Positions 15,778 to 24,088 of a stretch of DNA of 53,577 bases are shown piece by piece. The stretch lies in the NCBI GenBank assembly GCA_039933015.1, contig JBDTOX010000102.1, positions 1 through 53,577 of the forward strand. The letters run 5' to 3'. The stretch is from JBDTOX01 sp039933015 (GTDB lineage: Bacteria; Pseudomonadota; Gammaproteobacteria; Burkholderiales; Methylophilaceae). Under the pieces are notes generated by a model. That model made no database searches. It worked only from the letters and a program-made list of their open reading frames with translations, and was not told the origin of the DNA. Position 1 is the first letter of the stretch, and each line of letters opens with the position of its first letter. The position numbers and the translations under genes are program-made.

Positions 15778-17067
15778 ATGACCAAATTCCGCTTATTTCT
15801 TAGTTTACTTCTATTGCTGTTACCCCTGACTGGCCGTTCAGCGCTCACCATTGAAATTGTGGGCGGTGCAGCGCAGCAAATTCCTATTGCTATTGTGCCA
15901 TTTTCGCAGCCAACTAATCAGCTAGCGCTGGGGCAGCAAGATACGATTGCTAACATTATTGGTGCAGATTTGCGGCGCAGCGGCTTATTCCGTGTGCTGG
16001 AAACGCGTGGTGCAGCGAACCAGCCGCATGATATTGCTGAAGTTAAATACGCGGAATGGGCGGCTTTGCAGGCACAGGCACTGACCATCGGAACCGTGGA
16101 AAGCTTGCCTGGCAACCGTCTCAAAGTGTCATTCCGGCTGCTTGATGTGCTTAAGCAGGGTCAGCTGACAGGCTTGGAATACAATATCACCCCGGCACAG
16201 CTGCGCACGACTGCACATCGTATTGCTGACGTTATCTATCAAAAACTCACAGGGGAAGCCGGCGTGTTCGCTACGCGCATTACCTATGTGAGCAAGGCCG
16301 GCAACCGCTATTCCCTGCAAGTGGCGGATGCGGATGGGTATGGTCCGCAAACTGTAGTTTCATCCAATGAGCCGATTATTTCTCCTGCCTGGGCTCCCGA
16401 TGGTACAAAACTCGCTTATGTTTCTTTTGAAAAGAAGAAACCGGTAGTTTTTGTGCAGTCTCTGGTTTCCGGTCAGCGCTATGTGTTGGCAAACTTCAAA
16501 GGTAACAATAGTGCGCCAGCATGGTCACCGGATGGCAAGAGGCTGGCGATAGTGCTGACGCACTCTGCCAATTCCCAGATATATCTGATCAATGCCGATG
16601 GTACTGGTTTGCAGCCCCTCACTCGTAGCAGCGCAATTGATACCGAGCCGGTTTGGTCTCCCGACGGCAAGTGGATTTATTTCACATCTGATCGTGGAGG
16701 CAGCCCGCAGATTTATCGCGTTTCTTCAGCCGGCGGGGATGCTCGGCGCGTCACGTTTGAAGGCAATTACATTGTCAGTCCGCGTTTGTCTCCGGATGGC
16801 AAGTCGCTGGCTTATATCCGGCAAGAGCAGGGCAGATTCCGTGTGGCATTGCAGGACCTCACCAGTGGCCAGGTACAGATATTGAGTGATGGTTCCCAGG
16901 ATGAGTCGCCCAGTTTCGCACCTAATGGACGTTTGATTCTCTACGCCACTAGCATTAATGGCAGGGGGACGCTGGCTGCAGTTTCAGCAGATGGTCGCGT
17001 TAAGCAACGTTTAAGCGAGACCAATGGGGATGTGCGGGAACCTGCCTGGGGCCCTGCGGCTAACTAA
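15778..17067 (+). CDS. tolB: Tol-Pal system beta-propeller protein TolB
   Basis: TolB is the periplasmic beta-propeller that shuttles between Pal and TolA. From ATG 15778 it has 429 residues; the hydrophobic run LFLSLLLLLLPLTG gives a good signal peptide with cleavage after SA. Starts at 15769 and 15721 are in frame, and none has a strong ribosome site. The N-terminal domain is followed by WD40-like PD40 repeats, each with the pattern PAWSPDGK..A or PVWSPDGKWIYFTSDRGG (at least five copies). Confidence 0.95.
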   Translation: MTKFRLFLSLLLLLLPLTGRSALTIEIVGGAAQQIPIAIVPFSQPTNQLALGQQDTIANIIGADLRRSGLFRVLETRGAANQPHDIAEVKYAEWAALQAQALTIGTVESLPGNRLKVSFRLLDVLKQGQLTGLEYNITPAQLRTTAHRIADVIYQKLTGEAGVFATRITYVSKAGNRYSLQVADADGYGPQTVVSSNEPIISPAWAPDGTKLAYVSFEKKKPVVFVQSLVSGQRYVLANFKGNNSAPAWSPDGKRLAIVLTHSANSQIYLINADGTGLQPLTRSSAIDTEPVWSPDGKWIYFTSDRGGSPQIYRVSSAGGDARRVTFEGNYIVSPRLSPDGKSLAYIRQEQGRFRVALQDLTSGQVQILSDGSQDESPSFAPNGRLILYATSINGRGTLAAVSADGRVKQRLSETNGDVREPAWGPAAN

Positions 17068-17115
17068 AGATTTTTTGTGGTGTAATTAATGTAATGTAAT
17101 TTAATGGAGAGAAAA

Positions 17116-17655
17116 ATGAATAAACGTTTATTTGTGAGTGTATTAATGGCCCTGATGCTTGCTGCCTGTTCCAGCAAAGCGGTGAAACAGACCACGGTAC
17201 CTGCAGTCCAGGACAAGAGCCCATCTGCCCAAGCTGCGCCGACCGATGGGTCTGCTGCAACATCCGGCATGGCTGAATCCGGTATGTCGGTAAATCCGCT
17301 TAAAGACCCTAACAATATTCTGTCACAGCGCAGTGTTTACTTCGATTTCGACAAGGATGAAGTCAAGTCTGAGTATCGTGCCCTGATTGAAGCCCATGCC
17401 AAGTACCTGCTGGCGCATGCCGATGCTAAGGTTTTTTTGAAAGGCAATACTGATGATCGCGGGGCTCGTGAATACAACTTGTCTTTGGGTCAACACCGTG
17501 CAGTTGCCGTGAAGAAGGTAATGAACCTGTTGGGTGTACAGGATAAGCAAATTGAAACCGTGAGCTTTGGCGAAGAAAAAGCCCAAACCAATTGCCGTGA
17601 TGACGCTTGCTACAAAAATGATCGTCGCGTTGATATTGCTTACGAAAACGAGTAA
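17116..17655 (+). CDS. pal: Peptidoglycan-associated lipoprotein Pal
   Basis: Pal is an outer-membrane lipoprotein that binds peptidoglycan through an OmpA-like domain. From ATG 17116 (GGAGA 5 bases upstream) it has 179 residues with a signal peptide and lipobox LAAC, an Ala/Pro-rich linker to about residue 60, and the OmpA domain beginning RSVYFDFDKDEVKSEY, with NTDDRGAREYNLSLGQHRA and the C-terminal NDRRVDIAYEN. CpoB follows by 5 bp. Confidence 0.97.
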   Translation: MNKRLFVSVLMALMLAACSSKAVKQTTVPAVQDKSPSAQAAPTDGSAATSGMAESGMSVNPLKDPNNILSQRSVYFDFDKDEVKSEYRALIEAHAKYLLAHADAKVFLKGNTDDRGAREYNLSLGQHRAVAVKKVMNLLGVQDKQIETVSFGEEKAQTNCRDDACYKNDRRVDIAYENE

Positions 17656-17660
17656 TTGTC

Positions 17661-18518
17661 ATGCGTAATCTGATTTTGGTCGCGGGGTGCCTGCTGGCTT
17701 TGTCTCAAACCGCGCAAGCGGCATTGTTTGGTGATGATGAGGCACGCAAAAAAATTGCTGAACTACAGCAGCAGGTCCAAAACCAGAATCAGTCTACACA
17801 AGCTTTACTGGCTGAGCTAAAGAAAAATCAGCAGGCTCTGGAACAGCGATTTACAGCCGTTGAGGCTGTTATCAAAGGCCAGGGTCTGATGGATATACTG
17901 GGCCAGATAGAACGGCTGAATCAGGATTTAAATCAGGTTAAAGGCCAGCTCGAAGTAGCGACCCACAATATTGATACTGCACAGCAGCGGCAACGTGACC
18001 TGTATGGAGATGTGGATGGTCGCTTACGCAAGCTGGAAGGTGGTTCTACACAATCCGCCACGATAAGTGGCGATGCGCCTGTTGCAGCGCCCGCGTCTGG
18101 AGCCAATGCAGCTTCGGCAGCAAGTGCTGCAAATGAGGCTAAAGACTATGCGTCTGCTCAGGCTTTATCCAGCTCAGGCAAGCATAGAGAGGCGTTCGAT
18201 GCCTATGAGAAATTTCTTCAAACCTATCCGAACAGCAGTATTGTGCCTGACGCACAATACTCCTTGGGTTATACGCAGTTCTCGCTGAAGAATTACAAGG
18301 CGGCAATTGCCACGCAGCAAAAGCTGATCAAGCAATATCCCGATAGCCCGAAAGTGCCGGATGCCATGTTTAATATGGCTAACAGCCAGATTCAATTGGC
18401 AGACATTGCGGACGCTAAAAAAACATTACGTACCCTGCTTCATCTATATCCCAACAGCGATGTGGCCCCCAGCGCCAAGCGGCGGTTAACGGTGTTAGAC
18501 TCCATCAAATCTAAGTAA
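17661..18518 (+). CDS. cpoB: Cell division coordinator CpoB (YbgF)
   Basis: CpoB couples peptidoglycan synthesis to Tol-Pal constriction. The 285-residue periplasmic protein has a signal peptide (cleavage near AQA, residue 20), an N-terminal coiled coil (about 27-115, repeated KIAELQQQVQNQNQ-type heptads), an Ala/Ser linker, and three tetratricopeptide-type repeats (about 165-280) with AFDAYEKFLQTYPNS, AAIATQQKLIKQYPDSPK and AKKTLRTLLHLYPNSD. The position after pal is standard. Confidence 0.95.
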   Translation: MRNLILVAGCLLALSQTAQAALFGDDEARKKIAELQQQVQNQNQSTQALLAELKKNQQALEQRFTAVEAVIKGQGLMDILGQIERLNQDLNQVKGQLEVATHNIDTAQQRQRDLYGDVDGRLRKLEGGSTQSATISGDAPVAAPASGANAASAASAANEAKDYASAQALSSSGKHREAFDAYEKFLQTYPNSSIVPDAQYSLGYTQFSLKNYKAAIATQQKLIKQYPDSPKVPDAMFNMANSQIQLADIADAKKTLRTLLHLYPNSDVAPSAKRRLTVLDSIKSK

Positions 18519-18535
18519 CTTCTCGATGTAAGCTT

Positions 18536-19171
18536 GTGTTGCGAATTCACGAAATCTTTTACTCCCTGCAAGGGGAGTCATCTCGTGTTGGGCTGCCTAC
18601 AGTGTTTGTACGCCTGACGGGCTGCCCCATGCGCTGCGTTTATTGTGATACCGCTTACGCATTTACTGGCGGCCAAAACATGGCGTTGGCGGACATTATG
18701 GCGAAAGTGGCTGAATATGGCGCTCACTACGTCACCGTAACTGGCGGCGAACCGTTGGCACAGAAAAAATGTCTGGTATTGCTCAAGCAGCTTTGCGATG
18801 CGGGCTACGATGTGTCGCTAGAAACTGGCGGTGCCATTGATACTGGCGGGGTTGACCCTCGGGTGTCGGTTATTCTGGATATTAAAACCCCGGGTTCTGG
18901 CGAAATGGAAAAAAATCTCTGGGGCAATCTGCAATATCTCAAACCAAAAGACGAAGTAAAGTTTGTGCTTTGTGATCGCAGCGATTACGACTGGGCCAAG
19001 CAGGAGCTAGCCGAGCGGGCGCTGACAGACAAATGCAGCGTGCTTTTTTCGCCGGTATATCAACAAGTAAGCCCAACCGAGCTGGCTGAATGGATATTGC
19101 AGGACAAGCTGCCCGTGCGTATGCAGCTGCAGCTGCATAAAATCCTATGGGGTGAGGTTGCCGGTAAATGA
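18536..19171 (+). CDS. queE: 7-carboxy-7-deazaguanine synthase QueE
   Basis: QueE is a radical-SAM enzyme that rearranges 6-carboxytetrahydropterin to 7-carboxy-7-deazaguanine in queuosine synthesis. The 211-residue protein opens with IHEIFYSLQGESSRVGLPTVF and carries the cluster motif CPMRCVYCDTAYAF near residue 31. The first codon is GTG at 18536; the ribosome site is weak. Its stop overlaps the queC start (ATGA), so the two are coupled. Confidence 0.96.
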   Translation: MLRIHEIFYSLQGESSRVGLPTVFVRLTGCPMRCVYCDTAYAFTGGQNMALADIMAKVAEYGAHYVTVTGGEPLAQKKCLVLLKQLCDAGYDVSLETGGAIDTGGVDPRVSVILDIKTPGSGEMEKNLWGNLQYLKPKDEVKFVLCDRSDYDWAKQELAERALTDKCSVLFSPVYQQVSPTELAEWILQDKLPVRMQLQLHKILWGEVAGK

Positions 19172-19920
19172 ATATCAAGACGCCTGCAAGGGGCATGCCT
19201 GCCGAGTACGGCTACCTCGGCGCCAAAGCCGTGGTGTTGCTCTCTGGCGGCCTGGATTCCGCTACGGTACTGGCGATTGCGCGTAGTCAAGGCTATGAAT
19301 GCTATTGCCTGAGTCTGGACTATCACCAGCGTCACGTCGCCGAACTCCATGCGGCTGAACAGATTGCAAATGTCTTGGGCGCAGCGGCGCACCGGGTCGC
19401 GAAACTTGATCTGTCCATGTTTGGCGGTTCGGCACTTACTGATTCCAGAATTGATGTTCCGGAATCTCCAACAGAAGGCATCCCGGTTACCTATGTCCCG
19501 GCACGCAACACCATTATGCTTTCGCTCGCATTGGCCTGGGCCGAGGTGCTGGAAGCGCAAGATATTTTTATCGGCGTAAATGCACTCGATTACTCCGGCT
19601 ATCCGGATTGCCGCGCTGAGTATGTGCAAGCTTTCCAGCGCATGGCTAATCTCGCTACCAAGTCCGCAGTGGAAGGGCGCACCATTACGGTTCACGCACC
19701 ACTCATTGATCTAACCAAGGCGGAAATTATCAAGCTTGGAAAAGCTAAAGGCTTGGATTACGGCATGACGGTTTCCTGCTATCAAGCGGATGATGCCGGC
19801 CAGGCTTGCGGTTTATGTGATTCCTGCCGCCTGCGTCGGGAAGGTTTTGCCGCCGCAGGGTTGGCCGATCCCACGCGCTATAAGGGCGGCTATCAAGCCC
19901 GGGCCGCGGGCTTGACGTAA
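19168..19920 (+). CDS. queC: 7-cyano-7-deazaguanine synthase QueC
   Basis: QueC converts 7-carboxy-7-deazaguanine to preQ0 with ATP and ammonia. The 250-residue protein has the PP-loop LLSGGLDSATVL (about residue 28) and the C-terminal zinc-binding cysteines CYQADDAGQACGLCDSCRLRR. A 10-residue N-terminal leader before the first strand, rich in basic residues, is slightly longer than usual. It is translationally coupled to queE. Confidence 0.96.
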   Translation: MNIKTPARGMPAEYGYLGAKAVVLLSGGLDSATVLAIARSQGYECYCLSLDYHQRHVAELHAAEQIANVLGAAAHRVAKLDLSMFGGSALTDSRIDVPESPTEGIPVTYVPARNTIMLSLALAWAEVLEAQDIFIGVNALDYSGYPDCRAEYVQAFQRMANLATKSAVEGRTITVHAPLIDLTKAEIIKLGKAKGLDYGMTVSCYQADDAGQACGLCDSCRLRREGFAAAGLADPTRYKGGYQARAAGLT

Positions 19921-19948
19921 ATGGGTTGTTTGCTCAGCCAGATTTCCC

Positions 19949-19978
19949 TTGCCAAGCCCATCAAAAATAACGTAAAAT
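19949..19978 (+). promoter_or_regulatory. Promoter of the rpsP-rimM-trmD-rplS operon
   Basis: TTGCCA (19949-19954) and TAAAAT (19973-19978) are separated by 18 bp and lie 37 bp before rpsP. This fits a sigma-70 promoter for the ribosomal and tRNA-modification operon. The spacing is one base longer than optimal. Confidence 0.55.
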
Positions 19979-20014
19979 CCGCGCCTTTCTGTCAAGACTA
20001 AAGAGAACAAGATT

Positions 20015-20470
20015 ATGGTGATCATTCGACTAGCCCGCGGTGGCGCGAAGAAAACCCCTTTTTACAGCGTAGTGGTTGCTGATTCACGCAATCGTCGCGA
20101 TGGTCGCTTCATTGAGCGTGTTGGTTTTTACAACCCGCTTGCCAAAGCTGGCCAGGAAGGCCTGCGTTTAGATAACGCACGTATCACACATTGGCAAAGC
20201 AATGGCGCGCAGCTTTCAGATTGCGTAGCACGGCTGGTTAAGCAACATGCAAAAGGTCCGGAAGCGGCATTGGCTGCCAAGGAAAAAGAAGCGGCTAAAA
20301 TTGCTGCTGTAAAAGCCAAAGCTGCTGCTGCCGAAGCTGCCAAGCTTAAAGAAGCTGCGGATGCTGCTAAGGCAAAAGAGGCTGCAGAAGCCGCTGAAGC
20401 TAAAGCCGCCGCTGCTGCAACAGAAGCGGCTGAAGTTAAAGAAACTCCAGAAGCTCCTGACGCTGCTTAA
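20015..20470 (+). CDS. rpsP: 30S ribosomal protein S16 with Ala/Lys/Glu-rich tail
   Basis: S16 is a 30S assembly protein. Residues 1-78 are the canonical fold, starting MVIIRLARGGAKKTPFYSVV with DGRFIERVGFYNP. The total of 151 residues is far longer than the usual 80-90. Residues 80-151 are almost wholly Ala, Lys, Glu and Val with repeated AAEAAK-type units, likely a solvent-exposed charged helix. Short tails occur in other betaproteobacteria, but this one is long. AAAGAGAAC precedes the ATG. Confidence 0.96.
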   Translation: MVIIRLARGGAKKTPFYSVVVADSRNRRDGRFIERVGFYNPLAKAGQEGLRLDNARITHWQSNGAQLSDCVARLVKQHAKGPEAALAAKEKEAAKIAAVKAKAAAAEAAKLKEAADAAKAKEAAEAAEAKAAAAATEAAEVKETPEAPDAA

Positions 20471-20518
20471 TTTGGCTAAACCGCTTTCCAACGTGAAAGT
20501 GGTTGTGTGGAGCAAGTT

Positions 20519-21046
20519 GTGAGTGAAATGGTAGTCATGGGGCGCATCGTCGCCCCATATGGCATTTATGGCTGGCTAAAAGTACAGCCGGATACCGAAA
20601 CGCTCGATAGCCTTTTCGATTACCCGGAATGGTGGCTGGGACGTGACGACGGGCTGAGAAATACGCCGTGGCAGAAGTTCAGCGTAGAGACCGTTAAAAT
20701 TCACGTTAACACGCTGCTGGTGAAGTTACGGGGCATTGATGATCGCGATGCGGCGCTGGCCTTCAAGAGCAAGCACGTAGCAATACCGCGTGAGCAATTG
20801 CCAGAACCGGAAGAAAATGAATACTACTGGTCTGATTTAATCGGGTTGGAAGTCAAAAATCAGCAGCAAATTGATTTTGGCACAGTGGTTGATGTGTTTG
20901 AAACCGGCGCTAATGATGTGCTAGTCGTGAAACAAACTCAAGAGTCTGGTGATCGGGAGCGATTGATTCCTTTCATCGACCAAGTCGTGTTGAAAGTCGA
21001 TTTGGCGGCAAAGACCTTGCTGGTGGACTGGGATGAAAATTTTTAG
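20519..21046 (+). CDS. rimM: Ribosome maturation factor RimM
   Basis: RimM aids 30S maturation through S19. The protein has an N-terminal RimM domain (MGRIVAPYGIYGWLKVQPDTE) and a C-terminal PRC-barrel (YWSDLIGLEVKN to DWDENF). GTG 20519 is chosen because GGAG (20509-20512) lies 6 bases upstream, giving 175 residues; GTG 20507 is also in frame without a site. The placement between rpsP and trmD is conserved in bacteria. Confidence 0.95.
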   Translation: MSEMVVMGRIVAPYGIYGWLKVQPDTETLDSLFDYPEWWLGRDDGLRNTPWQKFSVETVKIHVNTLLVKLRGIDDRDAALAFKSKHVAIPREQLPEPEENEYYWSDLIGLEVKNQQQIDFGTVVDVFETGANDVLVVKQTQESGDRERLIPFIDQVVLKVDLAAKTLLVDWDENF

Positions 21047-21058
21047 GCGCGCTGAGTT

Positions 21059-21841
21059 TTGAGCAATGCTCTGCAATTCGACATCGTAACTTTATTCCCG
21101 CCGATGTTTGATGCCATCAGCAAGCACGGAATTACAGCACGCGCGCTGGAAAACAAGATATATGCGTTGGCGTTGTGGAACCCGCGGGATTTCACTACTG
21201 ACAACCACCGCACCGTAGATGACAGACCTTACGGTGGAGGCCCCGGCATGGTGATGCTGGCAGAGCCGCTGGAAAAGACAATTAACGCGGCGAAAACCCG
21301 ACAGCAGCAAGCTGGGGTGGTTAAGCCGAAGGTGATACACCTCTCGCCGCAAGGCAAGCCGTTAACGCATGAAATAGTTATGCAATTGGCTGCCGAGCCA
21401 GGTTTGGTGCTGCTGGCCAGCCGTTATGAGGGCGTTGATGAGCGCCTGCTGGCCAGAGTGGTGGATGCAGAGTATTCAATTGGTGATTATGTGTTGTCCG
21501 GTGGTGAGCTGCCGGCCATGGTACTGATCGATGCGATAGTGCGGCAATTGCCAGGTAGTTTAGGCGATGCGGATTCGGCAGCGGAAGATTCGTTTGTAAA
21601 TGGCCTGCTGGATTGTCCGCATTACACGCGCCCTGAAGAGTATGCAGGGCAGAAGGTGCCAGTGGTGTTAATGTCTGGTAACCATGCCTTGATCCGAAAA
21701 TGGCGATTAAAACAATCGCTAGCAAGAACCCGGGCAAGACGCCCGGATTTACTGGCCGCAAGGTCGTTGTCAAAAGAGGAGTCTCGGCTGCTTGCAGAAG
21801 TTGAACTAGAGCACAAGCAGGAACAAGACTCACATAACTAG
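21059..21841 (+). CDS. trmD: tRNA (guanine-N1)-methyltransferase TrmD
   Basis: TrmD methylates G37 of tRNAs to prevent frameshifting and is a trefoil-knot (SPOUT) enzyme. The 260-residue protein has FDIVTLFPPMFD, DDRPYGGGPGMVM, and the knot SRYEGVDERL...YSIGDYVLSGGELPAMVLIDAI. The only sensible start is TTG at 21059 with no obvious Shine-Dalgarno sequence, 12 bp after rimM, so translation may depend on coupling. An alternative downstream ATG would lose the first strand. Confidence 0.95.
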   Translation: MSNALQFDIVTLFPPMFDAISKHGITARALENKIYALALWNPRDFTTDNHRTVDDRPYGGGPGMVMLAEPLEKTINAAKTRQQQAGVVKPKVIHLSPQGKPLTHEIVMQLAAEPGLVLLASRYEGVDERLLARVVDAEYSIGDYVLSGGELPAMVLIDAIVRQLPGSLGDADSAAEDSFVNGLLDCPHYTRPEEYAGQKVPVVLMSGNHALIRKWRLKQSLARTRARRPDLLAARSLSKEESRLLAEVELEHKQEQDSHN

Positions 21842-21854
21842 AAGGAGCAACAAA

Positions 21855-22238
21855 GTGGCAAATATTATTGAGCAACTGGAAAAGGAAGAGATTGCCCGTT
21901 TAGGCAAGACCATCCCTAGTTTCGCCCCAGGTGACACCGTGGTTGTAGGTGTGAACGTAGTTGAAGGTACGCGTAAGCGTGTGCAGGCTTACGAAGGTGT
22001 AGTTATTGCCAAGCGTAACCGTGGCCTGAACTCTTCTTTCATCGTGCGTAAAATTTCTTCCGGTGAAGGCGTGGAACGTACTTTCCAAACCTACTCACCA
22101 CTGATCGCCAGCATTGAAGTGAAGCGTCGTGGTGATGTTCGCCGCTCCAAGCTTTACTACCTGCGTGAGCGTTCCGGTAAGTCCGCACGTATCAAAGAAA
22201 AGCTGCAAGCACGTGAAAAAGCAGTTGTCGCGGATTAA
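21855..22238 (+). CDS. rplS: 50S ribosomal protein L19
   Basis: L19 contacts the 30S subunit at the inter-subunit bridge. The 127-residue protein contains FAPGDTVVVGVNVVEGTRKRVQAYEGVVIA and RSKLYYLRERSGKSARIKE. The start is GTG at 21855 with a strong GAAGGAG site. It is last in the operon and is followed by the terminator at 22265-22291. Confidence 0.97.
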   Translation: MANIIEQLEKEEIARLGKTIPSFAPGDTVVVGVNVVEGTRKRVQAYEGVVIAKRNRGLNSSFIVRKISSGEGVERTFQTYSPLIASIEVKRRGDVRRSKLYYLRERSGKSARIKEKLQAREKAVVAD

Positions 22239-22264
22239 TCTGCTAGGTATTGCTTTGTATTGCC

Positions 22265-22291
22265 AAAAAGCCCCGAGTTTCGGGGCTTTTT
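22265..22291 (+). terminator. Rho-independent terminator after rplS
   Basis: AAAAAGCCCCGA and TCGGGGCTTTTT form a stem of up to 12 bp with a 3-base loop, followed by a T-run. It closes the rpsP-rimM-trmD-rplS operon and is 74 bp before the end of the intergenic gap at ogt. Confidence 0.9.
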
Positions 22292-22311
22292 CATTTGCGC
22301 TAAGATGACGT

Positions 22312-22779
22312 ATGGAAAAACACTATGATGCAATTATTCCAGCCCCATTTGGTGCAGTTGGCATTTGTGCTGAAGATGATTTCTTGATCGGAATCGAACT
22401 GCTAACTATGCCACAGCGGGAAAAGCATTCATCTTCAGCGTTCGTGCAAAATATTGCCAATCAGCTCAGCCAATATTTGTGCAATCCGCATACTGCATTG
22501 AGCGTGCCTTACGCCGTCAAGGGCACTGCTTTCCAGAGGCGCGTGTGGCAGGCCATAGCCGCTATCCCGTGCGGCCAGACGCTTACCTACGCTGCATTGG
22601 CTGCACAAGTCGGCTCCGGCCCGCGCGCAGTTGCCAATGTATGTGGCGCAAATCTGATTCCACTGGTTATTCCATGCCACCGTGTAGTTGCTAAAAACGG
22701 TTTGGGCGGTTTTATGCAAGGCAAAGAAAATGGACTGACAGTAAAAAAATGGTTACTCGACCATGAAAAACGCGCATGA
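22312..22779 (+). CDS. ogt: Methylated-DNA--protein-cysteine methyltransferase
   Basis: This suicide repair protein transfers the methyl group from O6-methylguanine to its own Cys. The 155-residue single-domain form has the active-site motif NLIPLVIPCHRVVAKNG, preceded by the helix-turn-helix region QTLTYAALAAQVGSGPRAVANVCG. No Ada N-terminal domain is present, so it is Ogt-like. Its stop overlaps xerD (ATGA). Confidence 0.95.
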   Translation: MEKHYDAIIPAPFGAVGICAEDDFLIGIELLTMPQREKHSSSAFVQNIANQLSQYLCNPHTALSVPYAVKGTAFQRRVWQAIAAIPCGQTLTYAALAAQVGSGPRAVANVCGANLIPLVIPCHRVVAKNGLGGFMQGKENGLTVKKWLLDHEKRA

Positions 22780-23672
22780 ACCCCACCAATTTAGAGTTGC
22801 TGGATGCTTTTACTGACCACCTGTGGCTTGAAGATGGCTTGTCTAAAAATACGCTGGATAGTTACAGGCTGGATTTAAATCAGTTTGCCGATTGGCTGGA
22901 AAAAATAGAGCACAAGCATTTAACCCAGGTAGCACAAGCTGATATCCAGCAGTATCTCGCCGTTAAATTCCCCAGCAGTAAACCGCGCAGCATCAGTCGT
23001 TTGATTGCCAGCATGCGCAGGTTTTATCGCTACGCTTTACGCGAAAATAAAATCAGCGCAGACCCCACCCTGCAAATTGATTCGCCTAAGTTGCCGCGCT
23101 CATTACCCAAGAGCTTAAGCGAAGAAGAGGTGGAAGCCTTACTCGATGCGCCGGATATTCATCAGCCTCTAGGGCTGCGTGACCGTGCCATGCTGGAGAC
23201 GCTCTATGCCAGCGGTTTGCGCGTTTCTGAACTGGTGGGCCTGAAGGGCACTGAAGTCAGCTTAAGCGAAGGTGTAGTGCGCGTGACTGGTAAAGGTAGC
23301 AAGACGCGTCTGGTGCCTTTGGGGGAAGTGGCAGTGGATTGGATAGGCCGCTATTTGCAAGCAGCGCGTCCGGACATTTTGCAACAGCGTTTGAGCGATA
23401 GTCTGTTTGTGACGCAGCGGGCAACGGCCATGACGCGCCAGGCTTTCTGGTATTTGATCAAGCGCTATGCACTGCTGGCGGGCATCCATAAGCCCATGTC
23501 GCCGCATGTGTTGCGCCACGCATTTGCCACCCACTTGCTCAACCACGGCGCAGATTTGCGTGTGGTGCAGATGCTGCTGGGACATGCAGATATTTCTACT
23601 ACACAGATATATACCCATGTAGCGCGCGAGCGCTTGAAGCAGCTGCATACAGCGCATCATCCACGCGGGTAA
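22776..23672 (+). CDS. xerD: Site-specific tyrosine recombinase XerD
   Basis: XerD with XerC resolves chromosome dimers at dif. The 298-residue protein has the SAM-like N-terminal domain and the catalytic tyrosine recombinase domain with Arg in LYASGLRVSELVGLK, the HxxR motif HVLRHAFATHLLNHG, then LLGHADISTTQIYTHVA with nucleophile Tyr. It is the housekeeping form rather than a mobile-element integrase, given the length and N-terminus. It is coupled to ogt by an overlap. Confidence 0.94.
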   Translation: MNPTNLELLDAFTDHLWLEDGLSKNTLDSYRLDLNQFADWLEKIEHKHLTQVAQADIQQYLAVKFPSSKPRSISRLIASMRRFYRYALRENKISADPTLQIDSPKLPRSLPKSLSEEEVEALLDAPDIHQPLGLRDRAMLETLYASGLRVSELVGLKGTEVSLSEGVVRVTGKGSKTRLVPLGEVAVDWIGRYLQAARPDILQQRLSDSLFVTQRATAMTRQAFWYLIKRYALLAGIHKPMSPHVLRHAFATHLLNHGADLRVVQMLLGHADISTTQIYTHVARERLKQLHTAHHPRG

Positions 23673-23689
23673 GGCTTGGGTTTGCTGCT

Positions 23690-24046
23690 TTAAGCGGCGT
23701 TACCGCGCTCAATCACCACACCTAGTGACTTTAATCCCGGCAATATACCGGGCTTGGCTACACGCACTTTTACCCAAGGGGCGCCAAAATCATTCAGGAT
23801 GATCTGGCACACATGCTCCGCCAGCGCCTCGACCAACTTGAACGAACGTTCTTTTAAGGATAGTCGAATTTGTGCGACAACCTGACCGTAATCTATGGTG
23901 TCATCAATGTCATCGGTTTGGCACGAACGGTTGTGCGGCATGGCAATTTCAATATCCAGAAGTATGGTCTGGGGCATCATGCGTTCCCAGTCCGGAACAC
24001 CCAGTTTGGTCTCGACTCTGACTTCGCTTAAAAAAATAGTGTCCAT
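23690..24046 (-). CDS. folB: Dihydroneopterin aldolase FolB
   Basis: FolB catalyses the aldol cleavage of dihydroneopterin in folate synthesis. The 118-residue protein from ATG 24046 begins MDTIFLSEVRVETKLGVPDWER and contains DDTIDYGQVVAQI, FKLVEALAEHVCQIIL and VRVAKPGI, typical of the octameric aldolases. A longer upstream frame to 24364 overlaps plsY and is not supported. It diverges from plsY with 42 bp between starts. Confidence 0.94.
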   Translation of the reverse strand: MDTIFLSEVRVETKLGVPDWERMMPQTILLDIEIAMPHNRSCQTDDIDDTIDYGQVVAQIRLSLKERSFKLVEALAEHVCQIILNDFGAPWVKVRVAKPGILPGLKSLGVVIERGNAA

Positions 24047-24088
24047 ATCGTTTAGAATCCTGTTTTCGAGAATTTTAGAGCATCTGCG

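Noticed and set aside
22776..23672. Tyrosine recombinase considered as a mobile-element integrase
   Set aside because: Its length, N-terminal domain and place after ogt fit housekeeping XerD; no att repeats or element genes are adjacent.
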